From RGIG4079 sp045531405 (GTDB taxonomy: Bacteria > Bacteroidota > Bacteroidia > Bacteroidales > Muribaculaceae): a stretch of DNA of 64,000 nucleotides. Below are positions 37,475-45,987 of this stretch, piece by piece (position 1 is the first letter of the stretch; the number at the start of each line of letters is the position of its first letter). The stretch covers positions 1 to 64,000 of the forward strand of contig JAZSDX010000042.1 of NCBI GenBank assembly GCA_045531405.1, read 5' to 3'. Under the pieces are notes generated by a model. The model was not told the DNA's origin. It saw only the letters and a program-made list of their open reading frames with translations, and did not search any database. A program made the translations under genes and the position numbers.

Positions 37475-37686
37475 GGCGGGAGCAACTCCCACAATTTACT
37501 GTTTACCATCGCATTAGCCTTTACAAGCAAAAAGTCATATACGCCGGGATATAAGTTATATTATCATTTACTGTTAGATTTTTGGGGTGAATAACATAAC
37601 ATCCTCCTATACGCTCTTTATACTTTTCATTAAATCTAATTAATGAATTTATCGTATATTTTGCAATATATAATCTCTTTTTTAAT

Positions 37687-37788
37687 TATGCGCAAGTATA
37701 AATTCGGCTAAAGCATATATTATACGCAGGTATAGAAAACACAAAAACATATATTATGCGCAGGTATAGCACCTTGCGTTCTTTTGTC
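37687..37788. repeat. Three 34-bp iteron-like direct repeats
   Basis: The core TATRCGCARGTATA occurs at 37687, 37721 and 37755, exactly 34 bp apart. The first two units also end in the same catatat. The spacing is about three helical turns, so bound proteins would lie on one face. Confidence 0.7.
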
Positions 37789-37864
37789 ATTCTATCAAAA
37801 TTTGTACCAGCTTAGAAAAGTAGACACGGAAAAAACAAAATTTTTGATTATTTATTTCTAACCA

Positions 37865-37915
37865 CCTCCCCCCTTCGGGGTACTCCTCCTAAAATCAAAT
37901 TTCAGGAGGAGAGTT
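37865..37915. repeat. Palindromic intergenic block
   Basis: A short hairpin cccc-ttc-gggg is followed by an 8-bp inverted repeat ctcctcct / aggaggag around a 14-base spacer. The C-rich/G-rich composition stands out from the AT-rich surroundings and suggests a dispersed repeat. Confidence 0.5.
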
Positions 37916-38040
37916 TCTTATGCTATTGGCAATTCGGAAAAGTTTAGTTATTATATCGCTTGTAGGGACATGGCGTGCAATATTGTAGGTAGGATTTGTT
38001 ATTGCGACATTCTCAAGCGAAGTAATGGAAAATTTTTTGT

Positions 38041-38090
38041 TTTGTAGTCAGAACAAAAAACACCTATATTTGTTCTCACGACAGAACAAA
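38041..38090 (+). promoter_or_regulatory. Promoter overlapped by an inverted repeat (operator)
   Basis: TTTG (38041-38044), 20 nt, TATATTTG (38065-38072). Three copies of an 8-mer surround it: agaacaaa (38050), its reverse complement tttgttct (38069), and agaacaaa (38083). The last two form a perfect inverted repeat over the -7 box and start site, a classic autorepressor position. Confidence 0.7.
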
Positions 38091-38146
38091 CCCATTATGA
38101 TAGTAATAAATTTGAAGAAAAATTGTGAGAATAAAAAAAAAAGTTA

Positions 38147-38154
38147 TACCTTTG
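38147..38154 (+). promoter_or_regulatory. Second -7 box ahead of the small cassette
   Basis: TACCTTTG, with TTG at 38123-38125 (21 nt away). It lies 28 bases before the ATG of the 44-residue ORF. Confidence 0.55.
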
Positions 38155-38181
38155 TGTAAGTAAAAACAAAAACCCTATATT

Positions 38182-38316
38182 ATGGAAACGACAAAAACTA
38201 TTCAAATTGCAAATCCGTCAAGAGCTTTAGTCGCTTTCATAGAGAAAGCACAAAAGCGTAAGAATGAACGAATGAAAATTATGCGCGACAAGTTTTTAAA
38301 GAAACAAGGCGTATAG
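38182..38316 (+). CDS. 44-residue basic protein, first gene of a two-gene cassette
   Basis: The sequence starts METTKTIQIANPSRALVAF and continues with a highly basic amphipathic helix (IEKAQKRKNERMKIMRDKFLKK). It stops 3 bases before the next ATG. A very short helical basic protein directly ahead of a ~160-residue partner, under an operator-bearing promoter, is the layout of a toxin-antitoxin or regulator pair. No family is recognised, so this is inference from layout only. Confidence 0.6.
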   Translation: METTKTIQIANPSRALVAFIEKAQKRKNERMKIMRDKFLKKQGV

Positions 38317-38319
38317 TTA

Positions 38320-38805
38320 ATGGCTATAATTGAAGAAATATTCTCAGATAATGAGGGCAATCATTTAATGGTGGCCCTCGATTTTTGTGATGACATCTAT
38401 AAACAAATCACCCTGCAGATTCCGGAAGAATTTTCAGACATTGAAATTGTGGATATAAGCATTGAAAAAGTCGATATTTCCAAACCGATAAATCCTTTCG
38501 TGTTTTTTAAGATGAGTTCGTGGCTATTGCTTCAGTTTGAAACTTATAATAATGCAATTTTTACTTATATCTGTTCAACCGATGAATTAGCGACAAATCA
38601 TTTAGGTGTAAAACCTCAAAAATACCGTTGGCTATTGTTTGATCGATTGCTTGAACGAATTAACTGCAGTGATAGATTGAGCTGTCAAGATGTAATTATA
38701 GGAACAGATGAATACCAAACATTTGGTCGAGCGTTCTATCGCGATAAGCATGCACCTATTATTCATATAGTCACATCACATTTAGAAGATAAGCAAAACC
38801 AATAA
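38320..38805 (+). CDS. Hypothetical protein, second gene of the small cassette
   Basis: The 161-residue soluble protein is acidic. Its N-terminal half is rich in beta strands (EIFSDNEGNHLMVALDFCDD, ITLQIPEEF). The C-terminal part has FGRAFYRDKHAPIIHIVTS, whose R...YR-K-H pattern could be a basic active or binding site. It starts 3 bases after the 44-residue ORF. I recognise no family; a toxin role is possible by context but unproven. Confidence 0.65.
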   Translation: MAIIEEIFSDNEGNHLMVALDFCDDIYKQITLQIPEEFSDIEIVDISIEKVDISKPINPFVFFKMSSWLLLQFETYNNAIFTYICSTDELATNHLGVKPQKYRWLLFDRLLERINCSDRLSCQDVIIGTDEYQTFGRAFYRDKHAPIIHIVTSHLEDKQNQ

Positions 38806-38930
38806 ATTGCATTTATCTCCCGTATCTTCAATCCCCAATTATTTCATATTTATCATTGTGGACTTTTTATATCATTCTGGCATTCTGTCTAAAATTTACT
38901 CTGTCTAAAATAAACACACACTTAAAATAA

Positions 38931-38964
38931 AATGATGGCGTGCCTTTCGAAGCACGCCATCATT
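38931..38964 (-). terminator. Terminator of the large LRR gene
   Basis: A perfect 13-bp stem aatgatggcgtgc / gcacgccatcatt has an 8-base loop, with T-rich sequence following on the minus strand. Confidence 0.9.
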
Positions 38965-38998
38965 AATGAATTTATAAATAGTTTTTACTTAATGTGCA

Positions 38999-41900
38999 TT
39001 ACAACACTACCTTAGTGGCTACACCATTGACAACTACGATATAAACACTCTTGTTTGCCACTGCCACCGGACGGTTATCGCCTTGATATACAAGACCACC
39101 GTTAACGTTGTAAACTGCGATTTGTGCATCTTCAGCACCCTTAACTACGATTTCGCCATTCTCAATAGAAATTGAAATACGACTATCTTCAATTACACTT
39201 TCAATTCCACTTGTCTCAATTTTAGTTTCTGTATTATTGAATTTGTAAACTTTCATATCTCTTTGAGAGAATATTACATTCTTTATAGCTAACTTGCCTC
39301 CTTGGAATGTATTATCAGCAACAACTATAAACGTCAAAAGTGCACCATCTTCCCCATTGTAGTCTCGATTAGTTGCTGAATATGACAAAATTCTCATTGC
39401 TCCATCAGCACGTTTTGATGACAACATTGTATGGTTTGCCTTGCGACTTGTCAATTCAGCATCGCCTTTTATGCTCAATCCGGCTGGCAAATATAAGTCG
39501 GCTTGAAATGCTGTAAATGCCACTTCATTGGTAAGCATTACTGACATTTCTTTTTCTTGACCAGGTTCAATTGTAAAATCTTCAATAAACAGATTATTAG
39601 CTGTTAATGAGTAGGGTTGTATTGATTTAACGTTCAAATGTTCATCTCTTGAAGCGACTTGCATTGTTGCCGAATTAGTTCCTAATATAATACTTGAAAT
39701 ACCAACGACATCCACAACATTCACTTCTCCATCGGCATTAACATCTGCATTTGTTAAATCGATAGGAGTAGTATTATCTCCAACGATAAAATTGGCTGTA
39801 GCAATAACGTCAGTTACATTCACGTCACCTTCTCCATTGGCATTACCAATTGCCGGGTCTTTTATGGTAACATCAAAAGCGACATCAGAGCATTTAAATT
39901 CGACATTGGTTGGTGATGTCATTACCACATTTTTAACTTCTACTGAACTTGAACCGTTAAAGTTTTCTGCTACTTTAACATTTATGTTTACAACAACACC
40001 TTCGTTGCCATCGAATGCTTTTGCATCAGTCGAATAGGCAACAATACGCAATGCCCCGTCACTCATCACATTGTATGAAACGCTATGAGATGGAGAAGCT
40101 CTACCCGACAACTCTATTTCATACTCACCACCATTTGTCGCAACACTGAATCCCGATGGCATATATATGTCGGCTTGGAAACCTGCGATTTCGTTGTCAT
40201 TTACCAAATTCAATGGAATTGAGAATTTACCACCTCGGCTCGCATTCATTCCCGATGATTCTATTTCAAAATGATTAGGAGAGCTTTCTTCGGTGATTGT
40301 TTCAAAATTTCTCCAAAACAGTTCTTTCTCATAAACCGTTTTATATCCATATTTCACATAAAGTTCAGCAAATTTATATGTATCAGAAGTAAAAGCATTG
40401 GCTCCGGCAATAGTTGGAGGGGTTGTAGCTTTCGCTGTCACTTTTTCGAGACGCAAACAACCATCAAACGCATATTCACCTATATTTTTAATTCCGCTTC
40501 CAATCGTTACATTTTTAAGATAACTACAACCTTGGAATGCCGCATAATCAATATTTGTAGTAGCATCAGGAAGGATGATATTTTCCAATGCAGTACAATT
40601 ACCAAATGCTAAATACATTATATCGGTTACAGATTTCCCTATTTTCACTTCACTTAATGATGTACAATTATCAAATGCATATACATCAATCTTTTCTACT
40701 GCATCCGGTATTACAATTGAGGTGAGATTTGTTAATCCTTGACACGCATACATAGGGATATACTCTACATCATTACCAAAATTTATATTTTTAACTGTTG
40801 AAGGCAAGAATGACCCTCCGTTATTATATAAATTAATTGCATTCCACTCGACATTCACAATTGAGGTTTCATGAAACGCAGAACTCCCTATACTTGTAAT
40901 GTTTTCATGAATTGTTAATGATGTCATTTGGCTACATCCCCAAAATGCATAATCTTCGATAGCAGTTATTGACATCGGGATATCATCAATTTTCAACTGA
41001 GTACAGCCCCCAAATGCGTAACTTTTAATGGTTGTAATCGTTTCGGGAATATCAATACTTATCAGATTTCCACAGTCACTGAATGCATATTCTCCAATAG
41101 TAGTGACTTTTATATCATTGCCTTTATCATCCTTTATTGTTGAAGATAATTTCACGTGTCCGCTATAAGGTTCAGTACGCGCAACTACTTTCGCTTCAGT
41201 TTCTGAAATCAATTCATATACTATACCATTTTCATCAGTGTATCGAGGACCGACAATATTACGGAATTGTCCCCAATTTTGATTTGCCTTATATATATCA
41301 ACACATCCCGGCGGTACCACTACTGTAATGTTTTCATAATTACTAAAGGCATAATATTCCATTGTGGGTGGAACTACTGCACCGACTTCTATATTTGCTA
41401 AATTGTTCCAACCTGTAAATGCACTACCGATTATGGTTGTCACATTAGACGGAATTGATAAACTACTAATATTGGTCATATATCTGAAAATATTATCATG
41501 GATAGTGGTAATATTTTCGCCAAACTTCAATGATGTAATTTGATCTCTCAAGTCGTATGCGACATCCTCTCCAAGATATGCGGCATTAACAGTGCTATAT
41601 AAGAAACCTAACTGACTATCATAGTGATACTGATCTCGTTTGTAATCAGGAACATTCCAGACAATCTCTTGCAATCCATCACAACCAATGAAAATATGAT
41701 CCTCTATAGATTGTATATTCTCATTAAATGTTATTGATTTAAGGTTATTACACCCTAAAAAAGCACAACGGCTCACAGTCGTTACCGATTGTGGTAACAC
41801 GACGTCAGAAGATATCATTGCCGGAAATCCTACGATGGCGTTTGTTTTATCGGCATTATACAAAATACCGGTTTCCTCATCAAAACAATATGATTCATTT

Positions 41901-43420
41901 CCTTTAATAGAGAAACTTGTCAATCCACTCATTTCATTGAATGAATACATTCCAATACTTTTTACCGACGCAGGCACTTCTATTGATTTCACATTAGACA
42001 GCCCCCAACATGATAATGCCGGGATATGCTCAACCTTGTCACCAAACTTAAATGATGTTATTTGATTACGGATATCAAATTCAGGGAATTCAAATGAGCA
42101 ACCAAGCATTTCACTATATATATGATATGATCCACGGAATAATGAAAGAAATGCCTCAAATTTATAATTTGTACAATTTATAGCATTCCACTCTACTTCG
42201 GTCAAACCGGTACAACCCATAAAAATAACATGCCCGATAGTTGTGATATTTTCACCAATAACTATTTTAGTCATTCCGGTGCAATTAGCAAATGCTTTAT
42301 CTGCAATTTCAACTACTTTAAAGTCAACACCTTCGACGGGAATTGTATTGGGAATTATCACTTCGCCGGCTAACCCATTTTCATAACCTATTACTTTTGC
42401 TTTTTTATTTTCAATATCAACGTCATATTTTATCCCGTTATCAACATGTTCACCAGGTAGAGAACCATCTATGCCAATTACTTGCAAATCTCCAATCCAA
42501 CCTTGTGCTTCATATTGAGAATAGGCATCCATTGGGATTCTCAATACCCAATGACTTTTATCATGTCCATAATATGGATCGGCAAAAGCAGGTGGGTTTG
42601 TGCTACGCATTATGATTTCTAAATTCTGTTCATTTCCATCTAAATAGTTATCATAGAAACATTCAATATTTTCATGAATATCTAATATCATTAAATTCGG
42701 GCAATAGGCAAATGCGTATTTGCCAATCTCAGTTACTGAATATGAATTACCCTTCGGGCTACTAACCGATGATACGACTATCGTTCCAGATAAAGAGCCA
42801 TCATTACCAATGATTTTTACTTTCTTTAAGTCGGCATCGATAACTTCATAGTTTAATCCTTTAATTGTAAATTGTTCGCCTACAGATTCAGGTGTCCCTG
42901 GTTCCCATCCTTCAGGTATCCCTGGTTCCCATCCTTCGGGTAGCGGGTCATTTAGGCCTATTACTTGTAATTCTCCGGTCCAGCCTTGTGCTTCATATTG
43001 AGAATATGCTTCCATTGGAATCCTTAATACCCAATGACTTTTATCATGTCCATAATATGGATCGGCAAAAGCAGGTGGGTTTGTGCTACGCATTATGATT
43101 TCTAAATTCTGTTCATTTCCATCTAAATAATTATCATAGAAACATTCAATATTTTCATGAATATCTAATATCATTAAATTCGGGCAATAGGCAAATGCGT
43201 ATTTGCCAATCTCAGTTACTGAATATGAATTACCTTCTGAATCTGCAACCGATAATGGTACTACAATAGTTCCAGACAAAGAACGATCATTCTCCACGAT
43301 TCTTACTTTCTTTAAGTCGGCATCGATAACCTCATAGGTTAATCCTTCAACTGTAAATATTTGAGCCCACAACGGCACTGCCGCTATAAGCATCAAAAAT
43401 GATAATAAAAGTTTTTTCAT
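38999..43420 (-). CDS. Secreted BspA-like LRR protein with cohesin-like and dockerin-like modules
   Basis: The 1473-residue protein has a signal peptide (MKKLLLSFLMLIAAVPLWAQ). Two tandem ~160-residue N-terminal units are followed by a long LRR_5 region (about 330-1040). Next come a cohesin-like beta-sandwich (about 1050-1180), two dockerin-type calcium loops (GNANGEGDVNVTDV, ADVNADGEVNVVDV, about 1190-1245) and a second cohesin-like domain (about 1262-1385). A C-terminal beta tail (IAVYNVNGGLVYQG ...) is typical of type IX sorting domains. It is inferred to be a surface scaffold or adhesin that can bind partners through cohesin-dockerin contacts. It lies 12 bp downstream of a channel-like gene on the same strand. 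Confidence 0.9.
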   Translation of the reverse strand: MKKLLLSFLMLIAAVPLWAQIFTVEGLTYEVIDADLKKVRIVENDRSLSGTIVVPLSVADSEGNSYSVTEIGKYAFAYCPNLMILDIHENIECFYDNYLDGNEQNLEIIMRSTNPPAFADPYYGHDKSHWVLRIPMEAYSQYEAQGWTGELQVIGLNDPLPEGWEPGIPEGWEPGTPESVGEQFTIKGLNYEVIDADLKKVKIIGNDGSLSGTIVVSSVSSPKGNSYSVTEIGKYAFAYCPNLMILDIHENIECFYDNYLDGNEQNLEIIMRSTNPPAFADPYYGHDKSHWVLRIPMDAYSQYEAQGWIGDLQVIGIDGSLPGEHVDNGIKYDVDIENKKAKVIGYENGLAGEVIIPNTIPVEGVDFKVVEIADKAFANCTGMTKIVIGENITTIGHVIFMGCTGLTEVEWNAINCTNYKFEAFLSLFRGSYHIYSEMLGCSFEFPEFDIRNQITSFKFGDKVEHIPALSCWGLSNVKSIEVPASVKSIGMYSFNEMSGLTSFSIKGNESYCFDEETGILYNADKTNAIVGFPAMISSDVVLPQSVTTVSRCAFLGCNNLKSITFNENIQSIEDHIFIGCDGLQEIVWNVPDYKRDQYHYDSQLGFLYSTVNAAYLGEDVAYDLRDQITSLKFGENITTIHDNIFRYMTNISSLSIPSNVTTIIGSAFTGWNNLANIEVGAVVPPTMEYYAFSNYENITVVVPPGCVDIYKANQNWGQFRNIVGPRYTDENGIVYELISETEAKVVARTEPYSGHVKLSSTIKDDKGNDIKVTTIGEYAFSDCGNLISIDIPETITTIKSYAFGGCTQLKIDDIPMSITAIEDYAFWGCSQMTSLTIHENITSIGSSAFHETSIVNVEWNAINLYNNGGSFLPSTVKNINFGNDVEYIPMYACQGLTNLTSIVIPDAVEKIDVYAFDNCTSLSEVKIGKSVTDIMYLAFGNCTALENIILPDATTNIDYAAFQGCSYLKNVTIGSGIKNIGEYAFDGCLRLEKVTAKATTPPTIAGANAFTSDTYKFAELYVKYGYKTVYEKELFWRNFETITEESSPNHFEIESSGMNASRGGKFSIPLNLVNDNEIAGFQADIYMPSGFSVATNGGEYEIELSGRASPSHSVSYNVMSDGALRIVAYSTDAKAFDGNEGVVVNINVKVAENFNGSSSVEVKNVVMTSPTNVEFKCSDVAFDVTIKDPAIGNANGEGDVNVTDVIATANFIVGDNTTPIDLTNADVNADGEVNVVDVVGISSIILGTNSATMQVASRDEHLNVKSIQPYSLTANNLFIEDFTIEPGQEKEMSVMLTNEVAFTAFQADLYLPAGLSIKGDAELTSRKANHTMLSSKRADGAMRILSYSATNRDYNGEDGALLTFIVVADNTFQGGKLAIKNVIFSQRDMKVYKFNNTETKIETSGIESVIEDSRISISIENGEIVVKGAEDAQIAVYNVNGGLVYQGDNRPVAVANKSVYIVVVNGVATKVVL
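42477..43352 (-). repeat. Recent internal duplication inside the LRR/dockerin gene
   Basis: The blocks starting at 42477 and 42960 are offset by 483 bp (161 codons). About 200 bp are almost identical (one clear difference around 42547-42750 versus 43030-43233). The flanks diverge more. The linker between them is itself repetitive (PEGWEPGIPEGWEPGTPE). Confidence 0.9.
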
Positions 43421-43432
43421 AATTTAATTTAT

Positions 43433-44734
43433 TTAGTTACTTAATAAGTATTGATATTTATATCCATATCCTTTTTCTTTCAATTCGTCTTCGGGAATCT
43501 TATATCTATTATTTTTTGCAAGATATTGATTTATATCAATTGCAATTGTTTTAATAATATCCATATATCTATCATCCCAGCAAGTGACACTCCATGCAAT
43601 GCGCATTGTAAACGCATTTACTTTATCACCCACATGGCGACCTATGTATTTACTGCTATTTGCCGTGTGATACATTTGTTGGTCACTTTTGAGGCTGTAT
43701 TTCTGGTCTAATTTTTGTGATATTTCTTTGTAGAATTTGTCGTAATCGTTAATGTATTTCTGCTTAATCGTAATGTTTGGATCGGTGTATGATGAATCAC
43801 CTCGCTTTGCCCCATGTAAAAAATGGAACTGGGTAGGATATATTTTCCCATCTTTTCCGTCAGAAGATAAAATAAAAATAACCCATTTTGATTTCAGGCT
43901 TTTTATGTCATTAAGAAAATGATATATGTTTTTATCGGATTTAATGTAGTTGGTATCAATATTATAATATGAGAAATTCTCTTCAGGATTTGCTTTAACC
44001 TCCTTACTGACATAATTAAATCCCCCGACCATTGCCAAGTAAAATGCGAATGTTCCGGTTGCAGCCTCCTCAACACTTGAAGTTGAAACAATTGTAACAT
44101 TAGAATTTCGATTAATAAAACAGCCATAAACTTTATTAATAGGAAACTGCTCTACGACTAATCTATCTTGAGGACGATGTTGAACATTAAGAGTGTCGGC
44201 TAAATTTCTTAACCGATATCTTATTTCTTTGTTAGATTTTTGTGAGAAATCAACTGTTTCAATAATTTTATCGGCTCCAATACCTAATTTGATTTGCAAA
44301 TCTGTCATAGAAAGATAACGTGGCACCGTTCTCCAATATGTGTATCTACATTGCATACGGCGGAATGCTTTATTCAGTTTCTTTTGATTAGACTTTAACT
44401 TTTCAAATTTCTGTTTATTTTCGAGATATTTTATTAATAATCCGGCAAGAATACCTGTTGGAATTGCATATATAATTATTTTTAGAACAGCAATAACAAA
44501 ATATATTATTTTACCATAATCGGTGATAGGAATGAAGTCATTATACTTCCATGGAACATCTAAATATAGCATCATAGACCAGATAAACACATCTATATAG
44601 CTTTTAAATTGCATTCCTGTATTACTTGTCTCAATATGATATAACATTATAGACAACAATAGATTTATACCTACTATCATCAAGACAAGAATTGCGGAAA
44701 TTATTATTTTAAAACGAAATGAGTCAACCTTCAT
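43433..44734 (-). CDS. Channel-like membrane protein with large soluble domain, function unknown
   Basis: The protein has 433 residues. Two transmembrane helices (about 10-31 and 73-100) flank an extracytoplasmic loop. The second reads GKIIYFVIAVLKIIIYAIPTGILAGLL, much like the inner helix of two-helix potassium channels, but where a TVGYG filter would be the sequence is WKYNDFIPITDYG. The ~310-residue soluble part (VVEQFPINKVYGCF, ATGTFAFYLAMVGGFNYVS, and a late IAWSVTCWDDRY) matches nothing I know. It is followed 12 bp later by the LRR/dockerin gene, suggesting a joint role. Confidence 0.65.
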   Translation of the reverse strand: MKVDSFRFKIIISAILVLMIVGINLLLSIMLYHIETSNTGMQFKSYIDVFIWSMMLYLDVPWKYNDFIPITDYGKIIYFVIAVLKIIIYAIPTGILAGLLIKYLENKQKFEKLKSNQKKLNKAFRRMQCRYTYWRTVPRYLSMTDLQIKLGIGADKIIETVDFSQKSNKEIRYRLRNLADTLNVQHRPQDRLVVEQFPINKVYGCFINRNSNVTIVSTSSVEEAATGTFAFYLAMVGGFNYVSKEVKANPEENFSYYNIDTNYIKSDKNIYHFLNDIKSLKSKWVIFILSSDGKDGKIYPTQFHFLHGAKRGDSSYTDPNITIKQKYINDYDKFYKEISQKLDQKYSLKSDQQMYHTANSSKYIGRHVGDKVNAFTMRIAWSVTCWDDRYMDIIKTIAIDINQYLAKNNRYKIPEDELKEKGYGYKYQYLLSN

Positions 44735-44747
44735 TTTGCTTTTTTTG

Positions 44748-44755
44748 CAAATTTA
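44748..44755 (-). promoter_or_regulatory. -7 box of the channel-like/LRR operon
   Basis: Minus-strand TAAATTTG, 13 bases before the ATG, so the leader would be very short. No TTTG at the usual distance. Confidence 0.5.
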
Positions 44756-44949
44756 TTTATTAAAATTGGGTTAGATTTGGTCCTTTTTGGTCCTTCTTTG
44801 GATGCGATACTTTTTTTATTACACACCGATTCTCTTCTCGCCAAATGAATGGCAAGAGGGAAATTGGTTCTAATTAAATTGTGACAACATCACCGCAAAA
44901 CATTCGTTCCTATTATGCCTTGCGACTCACAGATGAGGCTATTATAAAA

Positions 44950-45263
44950 CAAAAAAAAGCGTGAGAGTCTGCATCTATTCACTCGTCCCGCTTCAGAGGC
45001 TCTGGCATTGCCCTCACAGTCATGAACGAGCAACGTCAGAGAAACCCACGCTGATATGTAAATCACACCAATAACAACGCTCTAAAGCCGTTATCGGTTT
45101 GAAATATCATATACACAAAGGGCATCTATCGGTTGCCTTGTCTTTGACTGTGATTAAGAACTGCCAGATTCCTGAAAGCCAAGAACAAAGCGTAAAAGAT
45201 AAACGCTTTATATGTAATACTCATTTACAACGTGCGACATATCCACACATAGTTGTAAATGCA
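44950..45263 (-). ncRNA. Structured RNA candidate with promoter, terminator and mini-ORFs
   Basis: The minus-strand transcription unit starts near 45263 from a perfect promoter and ends at a T8 run (44951-44958) after a closing stem agcgtg / cacgct (45047-45052/44958-44963). Other stems are a 10-bp perfect 5' hairpin (catttacaac/gttgtaaatg, 45252-45261/45222-45231), aaagcgt/acgcttt near 45184-45206, and a 9-bp stem with one G-U near 45067-45098. Two overlapping mini-ORFs lie at the 5' end. It does not look like tmRNA, RNase P, SRP or 6S RNA. Family unknown. Confidence 0.6.
45126..45250 (-). other. Overlapping mini-ORFs of 9 and 32 codons inside the structured RNA
   Basis: ORF 1 (MCGYVARCK, 45250-45221) starts in the loop of the 5' hairpin. 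Its stop overlaps the ATG of ORF 2 (MSITYKAFIFYALFLAFRNL ..., 45224-45126) by four bases. The ORF 2 start codon lies in the 3' arm of that hairpin. The layout resembles a leader peptide with translational coupling. Coding status is unproven. Confidence 0.35.
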
Positions 45264-45269
45264 CTATGG

Positions 45270-45301
45270 CAAAGTTAAAACATTTGAATTGTTCAACCAA
45301 A
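45270..45301 (-). promoter_or_regulatory. Consensus promoter of the minus-strand RNA
   Basis: Minus-strand TTTG (45298-45301), 20 nt, TAACTTTG (45270-45277). Confidence 0.85.
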
Positions 45302-45338
45302 CAAATTTAATCCTTTTTGGTCCTTTTGTTGTGTGTAT

Positions 45339-45369
45339 TTTGAATTTCGCAATCAAATTAGTAATTTTG
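45339..45369 (+). promoter_or_regulatory. Promoter giving a (nearly) leaderless mRNA for the kinase operon
   Basis: TTTG (45339-45342), 19 nt, TAATTTTG (45362-45369). The ATG is at 45377, only 7 bases after the -7 box, so the 5' leader would be 0-4 bases. Confidence 0.8.
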
Positions 45370-45376
45370 TCGGTAA

Positions 45377-45961
45377 ATGGAAGATTTATCTAAACAATAT
45401 CAAAGTTTAAGGGAGGCTGTTGAAAAAGCCGCCGGACGCAAGATGAATACGCCTCGTGATTTTAATCACTTGGTGGCTTGCATACAAAGTTCGACTAATG
45501 AACTCATCAGTGCAACCACTTTGAAGCGTTTCTGGGGATATCTTGAGAATGACAAGGTATATCGCCCTTTCAAGCACACTCTTGATGTGTTGTCAACATT
45601 TGTGGGATATAAATCGTGGGAGAATTTTTGCAATAGTTCGAGTGCTACCGGCTCATCGCAAAGTGATTATCTCAACAACAACCGACTATACACCACATCG
45701 CTATTAAATGACGATAAAATCACTCTATTGTGGGACCCCGACAGGAAGGTAGAGATAAAATATCTCGGTCTTGACCTTTTTGAAGTCGTAGAGTCAGCAA
45801 ACAGCAAATTAAAGGTCGGTGACAGATTTTGTTGCGGGCATTTCATTGACGGAGAGCCTCTTTATTTATCACGTCTCATTCGCGACAATGGTGTGATAGG
45901 CGACTATGTGTGTGGTCGCAATACCGGCATAAAATTCATTCTACATAAAAGAGGAGTATAA
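45377..45961 (+). CDS. Hypothetical protein upstream of the receptor-like kinase
   Basis: The 194-residue soluble protein has an N-terminal helical region (about 1-90; SLREAVEKAAGRKMNTPRDF, ISATTLKRFWGYLEND) that could be a DNA-binding or adaptor fold. A short linker and a beta-rich C-terminal half follow (ITLLWDPDRKVEIKYLGLDLFEVVE). I do not recognise the family. It ends 27 bases before the kinase gene and has its own promoter, so the two are probably one operon; regulation or partnering of the kinase is inferred from that. Confidence 0.75.
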   Translation: MEDLSKQYQSLREAVEKAAGRKMNTPRDFNHLVACIQSSTNELISATTLKRFWGYLENDKVYRPFKHTLDVLSTFVGYKSWENFCNSSSATGSSQSDYLNNNRLYTTSLLNDDKITLLWDPDRKVEIKYLGLDLFEVVESANSKLKVGDRFCCGHFIDGEPLYLSRLIRDNGVIGDYVCGRNTGIKFILHKRGV

Positions 45962-45987
45962 TACTGTAACTGATTTAGGGATATTGT

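Larger units (their letters stand above)
37475..38181. other. Gene-free region with repeats and two promoters
   Basis: It holds a weak hairpin gggag/ctccc right after the nuclease stop (37478-37490), a three-unit 34-bp array (37687-37768), a palindromic block (37865-37915), and two consensus promoters (38041-38072 and 38147-38154) with an operator-like repeat. No ORF with coding character was seen before 38182. Confidence 0.7.
44735..45376. other. 642-bp intergenic region carrying a minus-strand RNA unit
   Basis: The minus-strand RNA candidate fills 44950-45263. Between its T-run and the channel gene is another hairpin-rich stretch (44820-44870, cttgcc/ggcgag on the minus strand). Near both edges is the direct repeat tcctttttggtcctt (44782-44796 and 45311-45325). 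Confidence 0.7.

Noticed and set aside
37687..37768. CRISPR-like array
   Set aside because: Only three units, with partly conserved 'spacers', a 14-base core and no cas genes nearby.
38097..38231. 44-codon ORF in another frame over the cassette promoter
   Set aside because: It spans the -7 box and poly-A tract and overlaps the more plausible METTKTIQ ORF.
44950..45263. tmRNA, RNase P or SRP RNA
   Set aside because: No tag peptide ending in ALAA, no RNase P core sequence and no SRP tetraloop region could be found.
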